Of a DNA stretch of 5,366 nt, positions 3,776 to 5,366 are shown one piece after another. Position 1 is the stretch's first letter, and each line of letters starts with the position of its first letter. The position numbers and the translations under genes were made by a program. Under the pieces are notes generated by a model. The model saw nothing but the letters and a program-made list of their open reading frames with translations. It was not told where the DNA came from and ran no database searches. Source of the DNA: an uncultured Faecalibacterium sp. GTDB taxonomy: Bacteria > Bacillota > Clostridia > Oscillospirales > Ruminococcaceae. The stretch covers positions 1-5,366 of the forward strand of contig CALDLZ010000375.1 of NCBI GenBank assembly GCA_937915335.1, in the 5' to 3' direction.

Positions 3776-5366
3776 TTACTCAGCGTCGTCGTTCAGCAGA
3801 GCCTTCATGGACAGGCTGATGCGCTTCTTATCGAAGTCAACATCCAGCAGCTTCACATCGACCATATCGCCGACCTTCAGTGCGTCGGAAACCTTCTCAA
3901 CGCGATCATTGCTGATCTCGCTGATGTGAACCAGACCGTCAACACCCGGCAGGATGCGGACGAATGCACCGAACTTGGTCAGGGAGACGACCGGAGCATG
4001 GAAGGTGCTGCCGATGGGGTAGTTGTTCTTCAGCTGCTCCCAGGGGTTGTCCTCAGCCTTCTTGTAGCCCAGAGAAACCTTATGATTCTCACGGTCGATA
4101 TCCTTCACATACACTTCGATGGTGTCACCAACGGAGACAACCTCGGAGGGATGCTTGATGCGATTCCAGCTCAGCTCGCTGATGTGGCACAGGCCGTCCA
4201 CACCGCCGATATCGACGAATGCGCCGTAAGAAGTCAGGCTCTTGACAACGCCGGTGTAGGTCTTGCCGACCTCAACGTTTGCCCAGAACTCCTCACGCTT
4301 AGCCTTGTTCTCCTCAGCGGTGACCTTGTTGATGCTGCCGACGATCTTGCGGCCGGAGCACTCGGTCACGACCAGCTTGACATGCTGACCAACCAGAGCA
4401 GTGTAGTCCTCGTCGCGGCGCATAGTGGCCTGAGAACGAGGGACGAACACCTTGACACCCTTGACATTGACGACAACGCCGCCCTTGTTGAACTCGGTGA
4501 CATCGCCCTCGACGACCTCGCCGGACTCAGCAGCCTTGGCGATCTCTTCCATGCCCTTGCGAGATGCGAGCTTCTTGCGGGAGAGCTGGATGACGCCGTC
4601 CTGATCCATAACCTTCTCGACGATGAGGTCCAGCTCATCGCCAACCTTCACCAGGTCTTCGACCTTGGCGGAGGAATCATCGGTCAGCTCGCTCAGCTTG
4701 ACAAAGCCGGTCTGCTTGGCTCCGATATCCACCTGGATCTCGTTGGCAGAGATGCTGGTCACGATTCCTTTCACAATACTGCCTGCATGAACACGCTTCT
4801 CCTCGGATGCGTTCAGCATCTCCTCGAAGCTCATGCTGTCATTGATTTCTGCGCTCATACTGTTAAGTACCTCCTCAATAATAGACGATGGCGTTGAAGC
4901 CCCGGCTGTCACGCCCGCCGTTTTCACATTCACAAACCATTCCGGCCGAAGTTCGCTCGCTGTCTCGACCGTTACGGCTTTCGTATGCTTTGCGGCGACC
5001 TGCACCAGCTTTTGGGTATTGGAAGAATGATGACCGCCAATGACAACAATGATGTCGCATTGTTGGCTGAGGTCTTCCGCTTCCTGTTGCCTCGCCCACG
5101 TCGCATTACATATTGTATCAAAAATTCGGGCGTTTGTATAGGCTTTTTTGAGAAACTCCGAACTTTCTTGCCATTTTGTCACCTGAAATGTGGTCTGTGC
5201 AACCGCAAAAATGGGCTTTTGGGGGTCAGAGGGACCTTTCCAAGCCTTCAACTCGTCCAGATTGCTGAAAACAAATACCTCTCCCCGGGTATGTCCCACG
5301 ATGCCCTGCACCTCCGGGTGGGTGGCGTCACCTGCCACCAGCAGCACCGCACCCTCGGCTTCGGCC
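3776..5366 (-). CDS. ispH: IspH-ribosomal protein S1 fusion (N-terminus outside window)
   Basis: The visible 529 residues join two proteins; the first visible codon is GCC at 5365 and the stop is TAA at 3778-3776. Residues 1-169 are the C-terminal part of IspH, the 4Fe-4S reductase that converts HMBPP to IPP and DMAPP at the end of the MEP isoprenoid pathway. Seen are HPEV (His16, Glu18; E. coli His124 and Glu126), QTT (57-59; Thr167 region), TICNAT with cluster ligand Cys86 (E. coli Cys197), HHSSNTQKL (112-120; Ser/Asn of the substrate site) and TAGASTP. The other two cluster cysteines lie beyond the window. From residue 170 ([15 protein letters not shown]) follow four S1 RNA-binding domains at about 193-262, 276-345, 360-430 and 447-519; the last two have the classic [18 protein letters not shown] and [19 protein letters not shown]. 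Such fusions are known in Clostridia. Codon use changes sharply at the junction, where an internal ribosome binding site and ATG (4858) could also yield free S1. Confidence 0.95.
   Translation of the reverse strand, partial: AEAEGAVLLVAGDATHPEVQGIVGHTRGEVFVFSNLDELKAWKGPSDPQKPIFAVAQTTFQVTKWQESSEFLKKAYTNARIFDTICNATWARQQEAEDLSQQCDIIVVIGGHHSSNTQKLVQVAAKHTKAVTVETASELRPEWFVNVKTAGVTAGASTPSSIIEEVLNSMSAEINDSMSFEEMLNASEEKRVHAGSIVKGIVTSISANEIQVDIGAKQTGFVKLSELTDDSSAKVEDLVKVGDELDLIVEKVMDQDGVIQLSRKKLASRKGMEEIAKAAESGEVVEGDVTEFNKGGVVVNVKGVKVFVPRSQATMRRDEDYTALVGQHVKLVVTECSGRKIVGSINKVTAEENKAKREEFWANVEVGKTYTGVVKSLTSYGAFVDIGGVDGLCHISELSWNRIKHPSEVVSVGDTIEVYVKDIDRENHKVSLGYKKAEDNPWEQLKNNYPIGSTFHAPVVSLTKFGAFVRILPGVDGLVHISEISNDRVEKVSDALKVGDMVDVKLLDVDFDKKRISLSMKALLNDDAE
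4858..4876 (-). promoter_or_regulatory. Possible internal ribosome binding site and start for a free S1 protein
   Basis: Inside the fusion gene, GAGGAGGT (4876-4869) lies ten bases before the ATG at 4858-4856, exactly where the IspH domain ends and the S1 part begins. The bases also encode Ile-Glu-Glu-Val, a natural IspH C-terminal sequence, so the match may be coding coincidence. The spacing is slightly long. Translation from here would give a 360-residue four-domain S1 protein. Confidence 0.4.

Noticed and set aside
3926..4897. 323-codon + strand frame antisense to the S1 domains
   Set aside because: Mirror frame of the codon-biased S1 gene, with Asp/Leu/Ala-rich sequence and no ribosome binding site.

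Overview
This window looks like chromosomal core sequence from a gut-type Gram-positive anaerobe of the Clostridia, most likely an Oscillospiraceae/Ruminococcaceae member close to Faecalibacterium, Gemmiger or Subdoligranulum. That placement is inference. It rests on an IspH-ribosomal protein S1 fusion gene (a Clostridia/Fusobacteria trait), a SAM-I (S-box) riboswitch upstream of metK, strong GGAGG ribosome binding sites, fairly GC-rich coding sequence with AT-rich leaders, and a dispersed palindromic repeat I associate with this family.

Layout on the + strand: the 3' end of a DUF4349-type membrane-anchored protein (3-368), then a near-consensus promoter, an initiator tRNA-Met with encoded CCA (458-534), and its intrinsic terminator (537-572). 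Everything else is on the - strand and is transcribed towards the tRNA. Read in its own direction, it begins with a 5'-truncated ispH-S1 fusion (5366-3776) ending in a strong terminator (3693-3735). Next come a dispersed two-hairpin repeat (3631-3692), a GtrA-like membrane protein with an unusual insertion (3592-2999), an intergenic RNA hairpin (2966-2998), a 45-residue membrane-type small protein (2938-2801), and deoC (2786-2121). Last are the metK promoter, its SAM-I riboswitch and attenuator (2068-1876), metK (1808-654) and a terminator (594-638). The tRNA and metK transcripts converge, each with its own terminator, about 20 bases apart.

The best-understood regulatory unit is metK. Its leader carries an S-box aptamer, a terminator with a UUCG loop, and a visible alternative pairing that could act as antiterminator, so SAM should switch off its own synthase. 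IspH (isoprenoid precursors), S1 (translation), DeoC (deoxyribose phosphate breakdown), MetK (SAM) and tRNA-fMet are all housekeeping functions and do not form one pathway.

No mobile element, CRISPR array or defence system is visible. The points most worth a second look are: (1) the GtrA-like protein, whose insertion carries a GGADGPTA motif otherwise typical of Na+-translocating decarboxylase beta subunits; (2) the small membrane ORF coupled to deoC; (3) an abrupt codon-usage change exactly at the IspH/S1 junction, where a strong internal Shine-Dalgarno and ATG lie; and (4) the intergenic hairpin and dispersed repeat flanking the GtrA gene.
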